From positions 1 through 13,486 of the forward strand of contig CAJXRL010000048.1 of assembly GCA_913059105.1 (NCBI GenBank): a DNA stretch of 13,486 bases, read 5' to 3'. The position numbers were made by a program, and so were the translations under genes. Origin of the DNA: an uncultured Flavobacteriales bacterium (GTDB lineage: Bacteria > Bacteroidota > Bacteroidia > Flavobacteriales_E > Vicingaceae). Positions 1 through 6,734 of this stretch are shown in pieces. The notes under the pieces were generated by a model. It made no database searches, was not told where the DNA came from, and saw only the letters and a program-made list of their open reading frames with translations. Each line of letters starts with the position of its first letter. Position 1 is the stretch's first letter.

Positions 1-47
1 CTACACAGAGTAGATCGTCGGCAGCGTCAGATGTGTATAAGAGACAG
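1..47 (+). other. Untrimmed Nextera (Tn5) adapter, i5 side
   Basis: This is synthetic sequence, not genome. Positions 1-6 (CTACAC) match the end of the Illumina P5 oligo, and 7-14 (AGAGTAGA) match the i5 index known as S504/N504. Positions 15-28 are TCGTCGGCAGCGTC, and 29-47 are the Tn5 mosaic end AGATGTGTATAAGAGACAG. The order is exactly that of a Nextera read-1 adapter running into an insert, so biological sequence begins at 48. Index identity is from memory of the kit sequences. Confidence 0.98.
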
Positions 48-529
48 GTGCTGCATGGCTCACCGTACATTAACACTTTAGCAACTGGTTGCAATATTTC
101 TGTTAATCGAACATAAGCTGATTCCGGCACCGCTTTGCCACTACATCCTTTAATCACTACTCGAGCATCCAAGTATTCGTTCGGGTCTACTTTAGAAAGG
201 GCTTCTTCGAAAAGCACCTTTTCTAATTCTTGAAGATTTCCAAAAACCACTTTTTTAGCAAAAGGAGTGAGCTTCGTTGTCAACAGCATATATGCCCATG
301 TTGGGACAATTGCATCGACTGAACAATGAATGGCAACGAATTTATCTTGATACTGCGACCAGTCATGTGCCTTAACAAATTCGCGAAAATCTTTCTCTTT
401 TAATGCAATTTCTTGCCAAAGGTTGTCTTTGATATCGTACAATACCCGTTCACCCTCTGGAAATAAATCCTCTAGGTTAAAAGTAATTAAGCCACTGTTG
501 ACTACTCTGTTTACGATTTCTTCTGACAT
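48..529 (-). CDS. DUF2480 family protein, 3' end cut by contig edge
   Basis: The minus-strand frame starts at ATG 529-527 and stays open into the adapter. About 161 residues are present, beginning MSEEIVNRVVNSGLITFNLED and ending GEPCST at the junction. Recognisable stretches are LFPEGERVLYDIKDNLWQE, the HCSVDAIVPTWAYM segment, ARVVIKGCSGKAVPESAYV and the terminal GEPCS. These match my recollection of DUF2480, a Bacteroidota family of roughly 165-170 residues, so only a few C-terminal residues should be missing. Cysteines lie in the HCS, KGCSG and EPCS motifs. There is no signal peptide or membrane segment, so the protein is probably cytoplasmic. It is the last visible gene of the SUF operon, 53 bp after the DUF59 gene. 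Its biochemical function is unknown; a role in Fe-S assembly is inferred only from position. Any apparent continuation below 48 is adapter. Confidence 0.85.
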
Positions 530-568
530 ATCTCTTAATTATAAATTGCTAATTATCAATTAGTAATT

Positions 569-583
569 ACAGCCATCGGCTGT
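569..583. repeat. Short perfect inverted repeat at the sufT-like stop codon
   Basis: ACAGCC and GGCTGT form a 6-bp stem around a 3-nt loop (ATC), touching the stop codon of the DUF59 gene at 583-585. The flanks are AT-rich but there is no clean T-run on the minus strand, so it is a weak candidate for RNA processing or partial termination between the last two operon genes. It may also be incidental. Confidence 0.4.
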
Positions 584-918
584 TACATGAAACCTAATTC
601 AAATTTAGCTTCTTCACTCATCATATCTTTATCCCAAGTAGGCTCCCAAACAATCTCTACTTCAGCACTTTTTACACACCAACAGCTTTCTGCTTTTACC
701 CGAACCTCTTCAGGCATGCTTTCGGCAACGGGACAATTTGGAGAAGTCAATGTCATTTCAATTTTCACATTGAATTCATCGTCAACTATAACGAAGTATA
801 TCAATCCTAGGTCGTAAATGTTTACAGGTATCTCAGGATCATAGATCGTTTTTAGAACATCAATTACTTGATTCTCTACGTCTTTTTTTGATAGATCTTT
901 TACGTTCTTTTCAGCCAT
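583..918 (-). CDS. SufT-like MIP18/DUF59 family Fe-S assembly protein
   Basis: This is a 111-residue, single-domain MIP18 (DUF59) protein. The family signature YDPEIPVNIYDLGLIY lies at about 26-41, and MTLTSPNCPVAESMP at about 55-69 carries the family's conserved cysteine, Cys62. Cys79 and Cys81 sit further on, and the C-terminal WEPTWDKDMMSEEAK segment (91-105) is typical of SUF-associated members. Relatives (SufT, PaaD-like proteins, eukaryotic MIP18/CIA2) help mature or deliver Fe-S clusters to client proteins, and a cytoplasmic maturation role is the best guess here. The gene begins 3 bp after the sufE stop, so it is almost certainly co-transcribed and may be translationally coupled. The product class is sure; the precise biochemical role is inferred from the family and operon. 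Confidence 0.93.
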   Translation of the reverse strand: MAEKNVKDLSKKDVENQVIDVLKTIYDPEIPVNIYDLGLIYFVIVDDEFNVKIEMTLTSPNCPVAESMPEEVRVKAESCWCVKSAEVEIVWEPTWDKDMMSEEAKFELGFM

Positions 919-921
919 AAC

Positions 922-1341
922 TTATACTTTTGAAGAATATGCAATTGCATACATTTTCATTTGTTTCACCATACTAACTAATCCGTTTGAACGGGTAGGA
1001 GAGAGGTGTTCTTTTAATCCAACTTTATCGATAAAATAAAGTTCTGTTTCCATAATCTCTTTTGGAGTGGAGTCGGTCAAGACTCGAATCATTAGAGAGA
1101 TAATTCCTTTGGTAATAATTGCATCGCTATCTGCCGTAAACTGAATTTTAGAATGATCCAATTCTGCCGCTAACCAAACTCTAGATTGACAACCTTTAAT
1201 AATGTTGCTCTCCGTTTTGTTTGCTTCTTTAATTAATGGAAGTTCTTTACCCAATGAGATTAAGTATTCGTACTTGTCCATCCAGTCTTCGAACATCTCG
1301 AATTCCTCAATTACCTCTTCTTGTCTTTCGTTAATTGTCAT
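922..1341 (-). CDS. sufE: SufE, sulfur acceptor for SufS
   Basis: This 139-residue protein is a normal SufE length. SufE takes persulfide sulfur from the SufS active-site cysteine and passes it to the SufBCD scaffold. The catalytic cysteine is Cys51 in the motif IKGCQSRVW (48-56), the same position as the E. coli SufE acceptor cysteine. The N-terminal part (EEFEMFEDWMDKYEYLISLGK, roughly 12-32) and the loop LSPTRSNGLVSM near the C terminus are also characteristic. The ATG (1341-1339) shares a base with the sufS stop (1343-1341), giving TAATG, an arrangement that favours translational coupling of the enzyme and its acceptor. Identification is secure. Confidence 0.97.
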   Translation of the reverse strand: MTINERQEEVIEEFEMFEDWMDKYEYLISLGKELPLIKEANKTESNIIKGCQSRVWLAAELDHSKIQFTADSDAIITKGIISLMIRVLTDSTPKEIMETELYFIDKVGLKEHLSPTRSNGLVSMVKQMKMYAIAYSSKV

Positions 1342-2564
1342 TATGCAAGCATTTTAATAGCTCTATTAAGAGCAACAATTAATAAATCAACTTCTTCTTT
1401 TGTATTGTAAAAAGCAAAACTTGCTCTTACGGTTCCTTGAATTCCAAACCGGTTCATCAACGGTTGTGTACAATGATGTCCTGTTCGCACGGCCACTCCC
1501 ATTTTGTCAACTATCACTCCAATGTCGTACGCATGTATCCCTTCCACCACAAAAGAAATTACTGAAGCTTTGTTTGTTGCTTCACCAATAATTTTTAGAC
1601 CTTCTATCTTTTTTAATTCCGCAGTTGCATAATCTAATAGCTCTTGTTCATGCACATGAATTTCATCCCAATTTAAAGAAGAGATGTAGTCGACTGCAGT
1701 TGCAGTTGCTATACCAGCTGAAATGTTGGGCGTTCCTGCTTCTAGTTTATGTGGTAACTCGTTGTACGTAGTTTTTTCGAAAGTAACCGTCTTAATCATG
1801 TCTCCGCCACCTTGGTATGGAGGAATTGCTTCCAGCAGTTTCTTCTTTCCATAAAGAATTCCAACCCCGGTAGGGCCAAACATTTTATGTAATCCAAAAA
1901 CGTAGAAATCAACATCTAAATCTCTCATATTAGGAGCAGCATGGGCTACTTGCTGGGCTCCATCTACTAAAACTTTAGCTCCAACGTTGTGCGCTAATTC
2001 AATAATTTCTTTAACCGGGTTTATGGTTCCCAAAGCATTGCTAATGTGAACCAGCGCCACCATTTTTGTTTTACTAGAAAGTAATTTTTTGTATTCATCC
2101 ATCAGCAACTCACCTGAATCGTTAATTGGAATCACCTTTAGAATGGCTTCTTTCTCATCGCAAATCATTTGCCAGGGCACAATGTTTGAATGGTGCTCCA
2201 TTTCAGTGATCAATACTTCATCCCCTTTCTTTAGATTGGATCTTCCCCAAGCATTTGAAATTAAATTGATTCCATCGGTGGTGCCTTTTGTAAAAATTAC
2301 TTCTTCAGAATGTTCCGCATTAATCCACGTTTGAATTTTCTTTCGACCTTCTTCATAAGCAGTTGTAGCAAGTTGGCTTAAGGTATGAACACCACGATGG
2401 ATGTTTGCATTTTCATTGGTGTAATATCCCGTTATTGCATCGATAACAACCTGCGGTTTTTGAGAAGTCGCTCCGTTATCCAAATAAACCAAGGACTTAC
2501 CATTTACTTCTCTTGAAAGTATTGGAAAGTCTTTTCTTATGTCTTCGACGCTAAATTTTTTCAT
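1341..2564 (-). CDS. sufS: SufS, PLP-dependent cysteine desulfurase
   Basis: This is a 407-residue group II cysteine desulfurase, converting L-cysteine to alanine and an enzyme persulfide for Fe-S assembly. Landmarks are LVYLDNGATSQKP (25-37), the EMEHHSNIVPW cofactor motif (121-131), DGAQQVAH (201-208, with the cofactor-binding Asp201 and Gln204), the PLP lysine Lys227, and the catalytic Cys365 in RTGHHCTQP (360-368). These positions lie one residue from E. coli SufS Lys226 and Cys364. The residues before the PLP lysine read VFGLHK rather than the more usual SGHK, which is slightly unusual. The gene overlaps sufE by one base and is separated from sufD by a 97-bp gap holding a large palindromic repeat. 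The enzyme is cytoplasmic, and no frameshift is visible. Confidence 0.98.
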   Translation of the reverse strand: MKKFSVEDIRKDFPILSREVNGKSLVYLDNGATSQKPQVVIDAITGYYTNENANIHRGVHTLSQLATTAYEEGRKKIQTWINAEHSEEVIFTKGTTDGINLISNAWGRSNLKKGDEVLITEMEHHSNIVPWQMICDEKEAILKVIPINDSGELLMDEYKKLLSSKTKMVALVHISNALGTINPVKEIIELAHNVGAKVLVDGAQQVAHAAPNMRDLDVDFYVFGLHKMFGPTGVGILYGKKKLLEAIPPYQGGGDMIKTVTFEKTTYNELPHKLEAGTPNISAGIATATAVDYISSLNWDEIHVHEQELLDYATAELKKIEGLKIIGEATNKASVISFVVEGIHAYDIGVIVDKMGVAVRTGHHCTQPLMNRFGIQGTVRASFAFYNTKEEVDLLIVALNRAIKMLA

Positions 2565-2578
2565 CTGCTTTTAAAAAA

Positions 2579-2650
2579 TTGTCACACTGAGCGGAGTCGA
2601 AGTGGACTATTTTTTGTTTGCCTATATTTCGACTCCGCTCAATATGACAA
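2579..2650. repeat. Large imperfect inverted repeat in the sufD-sufS gap
   Basis: The left arm (2579-2603) and right arm (2626-2650) are 25 bp each and differ at only three positions when one is reverse-complemented. Both contain the core GAGCGGAGTCGAA. The 22-bp spacer is T-rich. On the minus strand, the operon's direction, the hairpin is followed by a run of six T (2573-2578), the layout of an intrinsic terminator, just before the sufS start at 2564. A further copy of one arm lies at 4747-4771. I recall similar TGAGCGGAGTCGAAG sequences scattered in many Bacteroidota genomes, which suggests a dispersed REP-like element; that is memory, not a search. Confidence 0.85.
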
Positions 2651-2661
2651 ACAATTTCAAA

Positions 2662-3957
2662 TTATTTTATCCCCTGATAATTGTCGTCTATGTACTTTTC
2701 AATTTCATCTTTTACAGCATCCACACCAATTTGCTCAATTACGTCAGAAGCAAATGCGTTTACCAATACAGCTCGTGCACTTTCTTTTGACAAACCTCTA
2801 GCTCTTAAGTAGAATAATGCTTCTTCATCCAACTGTCCTGTTGTTGAACCGTGGCTGCATTTTACATCATCTGCATAAATCTCTAATTCAGGTTTTGAAT
2901 TGATTGTAGCAGTATCCGTCATCACAATGTTTGCATTCGACTGAAAAGCATTTGTTTTTTGTGCTTCTCTGTGCACAAATACTTTTCCGTTAAAAACGCC
3001 AGTTGAAGAATCGCCCATTATACCCTTGTACAATTCGTGTGACTCGCCATTAGGCTCACGGTGCAATAAATACGTATGGTTATCAACATGTTGTTTTCCT
3101 TTTAAAGGATACAATCCATTCAAATACGTCATGGTATTTTTACCTAACGAATCAATGTTTAAGTTATTTCTAACAATTGCTCCGTTTAGTGTAAACGTAT
3201 TAATCTTAAATGTACTGTCGTCAGCTTGTACTACTTGTTCGGTAGCAATTTGGAAAGAATCTTCCGCTTCATCTTGGATTTTATTAATCTCAAAATGGGC
3301 GTTTTTCTCTACAAATATTTCAGAAACCATGTTTGTAAAGGAGCCTGTATTTGCAGTGTTAATTGTTTTTAAGACAACTTTTGCATTTGCTCCCTGCTCT
3401 ACAAAAATAAAATTTCTTGGATTCGATATTATATTCGAATCATCCACCATATTCAAAATGTAGTACGGCTCATCTGCTTGTACGTTTTTAGCAACATGCA
3501 TAAAGGCCCCATCTTGATGGTACGCTGAATTGATGTCAGCAAATATCTCATCTTTCTTCACTAAAGAGTTGAACTTCTCTTTCAATATAGAACTGCTCTT
3601 CTTTGCATCAGAAAGACTGCTAAATTGAATCCCTTCAGTAATATCGAAGAAGCTTAACTCTTCACTAAAATAGCCGTTAATCAAGACGATGCAATTTTTA
3701 GTAGGAACAGCTAAGTCAATTTCGATCTCATTTTCAGGAGCTGAGACTTTGTAGTCGCCTTTAATTATTTTATTAATTCTAGTGTATTTCCAATACTCCG
3801 CTTTTGAAGTAGGAAAGTCCAACCATTGAATCAATTCCATGGCTTCCTTTCTTTTATCAGAAGAAAAATCTTCATCCATAGAAAAGTCAACTAAATCAAA
3901 ATGACTTAGAAATTTATCCTTGTTGGTTAGTGTAACTGTTTCGTTCATTACTTCCAT
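2662..3957 (-). CDS. sufD: SufD, Fe-S scaffold component
   Basis: This 431-residue protein is a normal SufD length. It pairs with SufB, and together with SufC forms the SufBC2D scaffold on which clusters are built. The N-terminal motif FPTSKAEYWKYTR (about 48-60) is the typical SufD signature, followed by the beta-helical core. The C-terminal block DVKCSHGSTTGQLDEEALFYL starts near residue 364. Its His369 lies at almost the same distance from the C terminus as E. coli SufD His360, a residue needed for cluster assembly at the SufB-SufD interface; the equivalence is inferred. The gene starts 3 bp after the sufC stop, which supports coupling. A second ATG three codons in (MEVM) is an equally possible start. 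The protein is cytoplasmic. Confidence 0.97.
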   Translation of the reverse strand: MEVMNETVTLTNKDKFLSHFDLVDFSMDEDFSSDKRKEAMELIQWLDFPTSKAEYWKYTRINKIIKGDYKVSAPENEIEIDLAVPTKNCIVLINGYFSEELSFFDITEGIQFSSLSDAKKSSSILKEKFNSLVKKDEIFADINSAYHQDGAFMHVAKNVQADEPYYILNMVDDSNIISNPRNFIFVEQGANAKVVLKTINTANTGSFTNMVSEIFVEKNAHFEINKIQDEAEDSFQIATEQVVQADDSTFKINTFTLNGAIVRNNLNIDSLGKNTMTYLNGLYPLKGKQHVDNHTYLLHREPNGESHELYKGIMGDSSTGVFNGKVFVHREAQKTNAFQSNANIVMTDTATINSKPELEIYADDVKCSHGSTTGQLDEEALFYLRARGLSKESARAVLVNAFASDVIEQIGVDAVKDEIEKYIDDNYQGIK

Positions 3958-3960
3958 AGC

Positions 3961-4722
3961 TTAAGCAGTAACTTCTTCTAATTCTTTAATAATCCAATCG
4001 TAACCTCTTTCTTCTAGCTCTAACGCCAATTCTTTTGGTCCAGTTTTTACAATTTTTCCTTGGTACAAAACATGAACAAAATCTGGAACGATGTAGTCCA
4101 ACAAACGCTGGTAATGTGTAATTACGATGGATGCGTTGTCTTTTGTTTTCAATTCGTTTACTCCATTGGCTACAATTCTCAATGCATCAATATCCAAACC
4201 TGAATCCGTTTCATCCAATACCGCTAATTTTGGATCTAGCATTGCCATTTGGAATATCTCGTTTCGTTTCTTCTCTCCACCGGAAAATCCTTCATTCACT
4301 GAACGATTTGCTAAACGACCATCAAGCTCAACTAGTTTCGATTTTTCCTTTACTCTTTTCAAGAAGTCTTTAGCAGGCATAGGATCTTCCCCTCTTTTCT
4401 CTCTTGCCTCGTTGATAGCCGTTTTTAGAAAGTTGATGTTGCTTACCCCCGGAATTTCAACAGGATATTGGAAGGCCAAAAACAGTCCAGCTCTAGAACG
4501 ATCTTCCGGTTCCATATCTAATAGGTCTTCACCTAAAAAATCAACTGAACCTTCTGTTACTTCGTATTCATCTCTCCCTGCCAAAACATTGGCCAAAGTG
4601 CTTTTTCCAGAACCGTTTGGTCCCATGATGGCATGAACTTCTCCTGCCTTAACTTCTAAGTTAATGCCGGTTAAAATCTCTGTTCCTTCAATGGAAGCAT
4701 GTAAATTTTCTATTTTAATCAT
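3961..4722 (-). CDS. sufC: SufC, Fe-S assembly ATPase
   Basis: This 253-residue ABC-type ATPase drives conformational change of the SufBCD scaffold and is cytoplasmic rather than a transporter. All nucleotide-binding elements are present: Walker A GPNGSGKST (34-42), Q-loop FQYP (84-87), signature FSGGE (146-150), Walker B LAVLDE (166-171), D-loop SGLD (174-177) and switch His203. The wording LDETDSGLDIDALR is characteristic of SufC as opposed to other ABC proteins. It lies 3 bp upstream of sufD, while the 89-bp gap from sufB holds a repeat. Length and motifs are intact. Confidence 0.98.
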   Translation of the reverse strand: MIKIENLHASIEGTEILTGINLEVKAGEVHAIMGPNGSGKSTLANVLAGRDEYEVTEGSVDFLGEDLLDMEPEDRSRAGLFLAFQYPVEIPGVSNINFLKTAINEAREKRGEDPMPAKDFLKRVKEKSKLVELDGRLANRSVNEGFSGGEKKRNEIFQMAMLDPKLAVLDETDSGLDIDALRIVANGVNELKTKDNASIVITHYQRLLDYIVPDFVHVLYQGKIVKTGPKELALELEERGYDWIIKELEEVTA

Positions 4723-4737
4723 TTAGTATTATTTCGA

Positions 4738-4772
4738 ATTGTCTATACTTCGACTCCGCTCAGTATGACAAT
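4738..4772. repeat. Single copy of the GCGGAGTCGAA repeat in the sufB-sufC gap
   Basis: Positions 4747-4771, read on the minus strand, differ by one base from the arm at 2579-2603. The outer bases ATTGTC (4738-4743) and GACAAT (4767-4772) are complementary, as are ATAC and GTAT just inside them with one unpaired T. The single copy can therefore also fold into a weaker hairpin. No T-run follows it on the operon strand. It shares the 89-bp gap with degenerate AATTACGAAT-like sequence at 4773-4807. Confidence 0.8.
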
Positions 4773-4807
4773 AAATATTCGTAATTCGTAATTTAAAATT
4801 TGCAATT
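4773..4807. repeat. Degenerate AATTCGTAATT-type filler repeat
   Basis: Two overlapping units of ATTCGTAATT are followed by AATTTAAAATTTGCAATTG, just downstream of the sufB stop on the operon strand. The same AATTACGAATT theme recurs, in looser form, at 7857-7935 and perhaps at 541-568. It looks like non-coding AT-rich intergenic repeat material. No function can be assigned. Confidence 0.5.
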
Positions 4808-4811
4808 GACT

Positions 4812-6254
4812 TTATCCAACTGATCCCTCTAAACTTATTTCTAATAATTTTTGTGCTTCAACTGCAAATTCCATTGGCAATTGATTTAATACTTCTTTAC
4901 AATAACCGTTCACAATTAGATTTATGGCTGTTGTTTCGTCCATTCCTCTTTGCTTGCAATAGAATATTTGATCTTCTCCAATTTTTGACGTAGTTGCTTC
5001 ATGTTCTACTTTAGAACTTTGGTTGTTTACTTCAATGTATGGAAAGGTATGAGCGCCACAATTGTTGCCCATCAATAAAGAATCACACTGCGTAAAGTTT
5101 CTTGCGTTAGTTGCTCCTTTGTTAATTTTTACCAATCCTCTGTAAGAGTTCTGCGCTTGTCCTGCAGAAATTCCTTTTGAGATAATAGTACTCTTGGTAT
5201 TCTTGCCGATGTGAATCATTTTTGATCCCGTATCTGCTTGCTGGTGATTAGAAGTAACTGCTACCGAATAAAATTCTCCGATTGAGTTATTCCCTTTTAA
5301 AATACAACCTGGATATTTCCAAGTTACAGCGGAACCAGTTTCTACTTGTGTCCAAGATATTTTTGCACGATCCATGCACAAGCCACGCTTAGTTACAAAG
5401 TTGTAAATTCCACCTTTTCCTTCTTTGCTACCTGGGTACCAATTCTGAATCGTTGAATATTTTATCTCTGCATCGTCTAAAGCAACCAATTCAACTACAG
5501 CGGCGTGTAATTGGTTTTCGTCTCTCATTGGAGCGGTACAACCTTCAAGGTAACTGACGTAACTGCCCTCATCGGCAATAACAAGGGTTCTTTCAAACTG
5601 ACCTGTATTCGCTTCGTTAATTCTAAAATAAGTTGACAATTCCATAGGGCATTTTTTGCCTTTTGGGATGTAACAGAAAGAACCATCGGTAAATACTGCA
5701 GAATTTAAGGTCGCATAAAAGTTATCTGTAGTAGGTACAACGGTTCCTAAATACTTGCGAACCAACTCCGGGTGATCTTGAACAGCTTCGCTAAACGAAC
5801 AGAATATGATTCCTAATTCACCTAATTTCTTTTTAAATGAAGTGGCTACAGATACACTATCAATTACAACATCAACTGCAACTCCCGTTAAACGCTCTTG
5901 CTCTTCAATAGAGATTCCTAATTTTTTGAAAGTCTCTAGTAACTCAGGATCAACTTCATCTAAGCTATCCAATTGTACTTTAGGCTTTGGAGCGGAATAG
6001 TAGTGCAAGTCTTGGAAATCTGGTTTTGCATAACCTAAATGAGCCCATTCTGGCTCTTCCATCTTCTCCCAAATACGGTATGCATTCAATCTATATTCCA
6101 ACATCCAATCAGGCTCATTCTTCTTCGCAGAAATAAAACGAATAATATCTTCGCTTAATCCTTTTGGAGCTTGATCAGCATCCATGTCAGTATAGAAACC
6201 GTATTTGTATTCGCTGTTGGTTATTTCTTCAATTAATTCGTCTTCTGTTTGCAT
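4812..6254 (-). CDS. sufB: SufB, Fe-S scaffold subunit
   Basis: With the start at ATG 6254-6252 this is 480 residues, a normal SufB length. SufB is the main scaffold of the SufBC2D complex, receiving sulfur from SufE. A longer frame begins at 6293, but it overlaps the upstream gene by 25 bp and adds 13 residues foreign to the family. The chosen start gives MQTEDELIEEITNSEYKYGF, which resembles known SufB N termini, and has an AGGAG sequence a few bases upstream. The C-terminal block has Cys390 (FTQCDSLL) and Glu419 (KVEHEATT). Cys390 lies 91 residues (inclusive) from the end, the same as E. coli Cys405, and Glu419 sits at the spacing of E. coli Glu434. Both are essential there, so the active interface looks intact. 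The start is 14 bp after the A-type carrier stop. Confidence 0.97.
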   Translation of the reverse strand: MQTEDELIEEITNSEYKYGFYTDMDADQAPKGLSEDIIRFISAKKNEPDWMLEYRLNAYRIWEKMEEPEWAHLGYAKPDFQDLHYYSAPKPKVQLDSLDEVDPELLETFKKLGISIEEQERLTGVAVDVVIDSVSVATSFKKKLGELGIIFCSFSEAVQDHPELVRKYLGTVVPTTDNFYATLNSAVFTDGSFCYIPKGKKCPMELSTYFRINEANTGQFERTLVIADEGSYVSYLEGCTAPMRDENQLHAAVVELVALDDAEIKYSTIQNWYPGSKEGKGGIYNFVTKRGLCMDRAKISWTQVETGSAVTWKYPGCILKGNNSIGEFYSVAVTSNHQQADTGSKMIHIGKNTKSTIISKGISAGQAQNSYRGLVKINKGATNARNFTQCDSLLMGNNCGAHTFPYIEVNNQSSKVEHEATTSKIGEDQIFYCKQRGMDETTAINLIVNGYCKEVLNQLPMEFAVEAQKLLEISLEGSVG

Positions 6255-6257
6255 CTC

Positions 6258-6266
6258 TCTCTCCTT
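6258..6266 (-). promoter_or_regulatory. Shine-Dalgarno-like site that decides the sufB start
   Basis: On the minus strand AAGGAGAGA lies immediately upstream of the sufB ATG (6254-6252), with GGAG four bases before the start codon. Bacteroidota use such sites sparingly, so a clear one here supports the inner start over the upstream ATG at 6293. Confidence 0.6.
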
Positions 6267-6268
6267 TT

Positions 6269-6595
6269 TTAAATCGAAAAACTTTCCCCACAACCACAGG
6301 TTCTTGAGGCATTTGGATTGTTGAAACTAAATCCTTTACCGTTTAATCCTCCAGTAAAGTCCAATTCAGTTCCTACTAAGTATAAAACACTTTTTTTATC
6401 TACTACGATTTTTACATCGTTGTCTTCAATTATTTTATCTTCTTCTTTGAATTCTGAGTCAAAGTCCAAATTGTACATTAATCCGGAACAACCACCACCT
6501 TGAACACCTACCCTAACAAAACTGTCTTTTGCTTTGCCTTCTTCGGTTAAAAGACTCATTATCTTTTCTTTTGCTCTATCGTTTACTTTAATCAT
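6269..6595 (-). CDS. A-type Fe-S carrier (IscA/SufA/HesB family), first gene of SUF operon
   Basis: This 108-residue HesB-like protein carries the three cysteines that bind Fe-S clusters in A-type carriers: Cys36 in GGGCSGLMY (33-41) and Cys100 and Cys102 in RTCGCGESF (98-106). A-type carriers accept clusters from the scaffold and pass them to target apoproteins in the cytoplasm. It could be called sufA from its place in a suf operon, but erpA and iscA homologues cannot be separated by eye, so no symbol is given. It is the promoter-proximal gene. Its ATG lies about 20 bp downstream of a TAATTTTG -7 element, and its stop is 14 bp before sufB. Confidence 0.96.
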   Translation of the reverse strand: MIKVNDRAKEKIMSLLTEEGKAKDSFVRVGVQGGGCSGLMYNLDFDSEFKEEDKIIEDNDVKIVVDKKSVLYLVGTELDFTGGLNGKGFSFNNPNASRTCGCGESFSI

Positions 6596-6615
6596 TTGTG
6601 CGATTTTTCTCTGTG

Positions 6616-6623
6616 CAAAATTA
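6616..6623 (-). promoter_or_regulatory. Predicted -7 promoter element of the SUF operon
   Basis: On the minus strand TAATTTTG is a perfect match to the Bacteroidota housekeeping -7 consensus TAnnTTTG. It would start transcription near 6609-6612, giving a leader of roughly 15 nt before the ATG at 6595. The expected -33 position falls inside the inverted repeat at 6631-6653, where the best available sequence is TTTAGAG rather than TTTG. No experimental start site is known to me. Confidence 0.65.
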
Positions 6624-6630
6624 CTTATCT

Positions 6631-6653
6631 TTATTTAGATTAACTCTAAATAA
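6631..6653. promoter_or_regulatory. Operator-like palindrome over the SUF promoter
   Basis: TTATTTAGA (6631-6639) and TCTAAATAA (6645-6653) form a perfect 9-bp inverted repeat with a 5-bp centre (TTAAC), 23 bp in all. It begins 7 bp upstream of the -7 element and covers the spacer and -33 region. A dimeric repressor bound there would block RNA polymerase. The size and symmetry suit an iron- or Fe-S-responsive regulator of the Fur, DtxR or Rrf2 type, but the bases do not identify which one. Confidence 0.6.
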
Positions 6654-6674
6654 GGAATATATTAACTTAAAAAC

Positions 6675-6688
6675 ACCCTCAAGAGGGT
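6675..6688. repeat. GC-rich hairpin in the divergent promoter region
   Basis: ACCCTC (6675-6680) and GAGGGT (6683-6688) are perfectly complementary, and flanking AAAAC and GTTTT can extend the stem with a bulge. On the minus strand GTTTTT follows the stem, which resembles an intrinsic terminator. It lies upstream of both divergent genes, so it may be an operator or an insulator against antisense reading. Function is unassigned. Confidence 0.5.
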
Positions 6689-6734
6689 ATTGTTTTATAT
6701 GATAGAAATATTTATGAGGTTATATTTAGTTAAT

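Noticed and set aside
3026..3463. Plus-strand open frame of 145 codons antisense to sufD
   Set aside because: It is embedded in sufD. It has no promoter, no domain and a composition typical of a complement-strand artefact.
4127..4636. Plus-strand open frame of 169 codons antisense to sufC
   Set aside because: It lies wholly within sufC, whose full set of ABC motifs is intact. The antisense protein is Ser/Phe/Pro-rich with no recognisable domain, as expected of a shadow frame.
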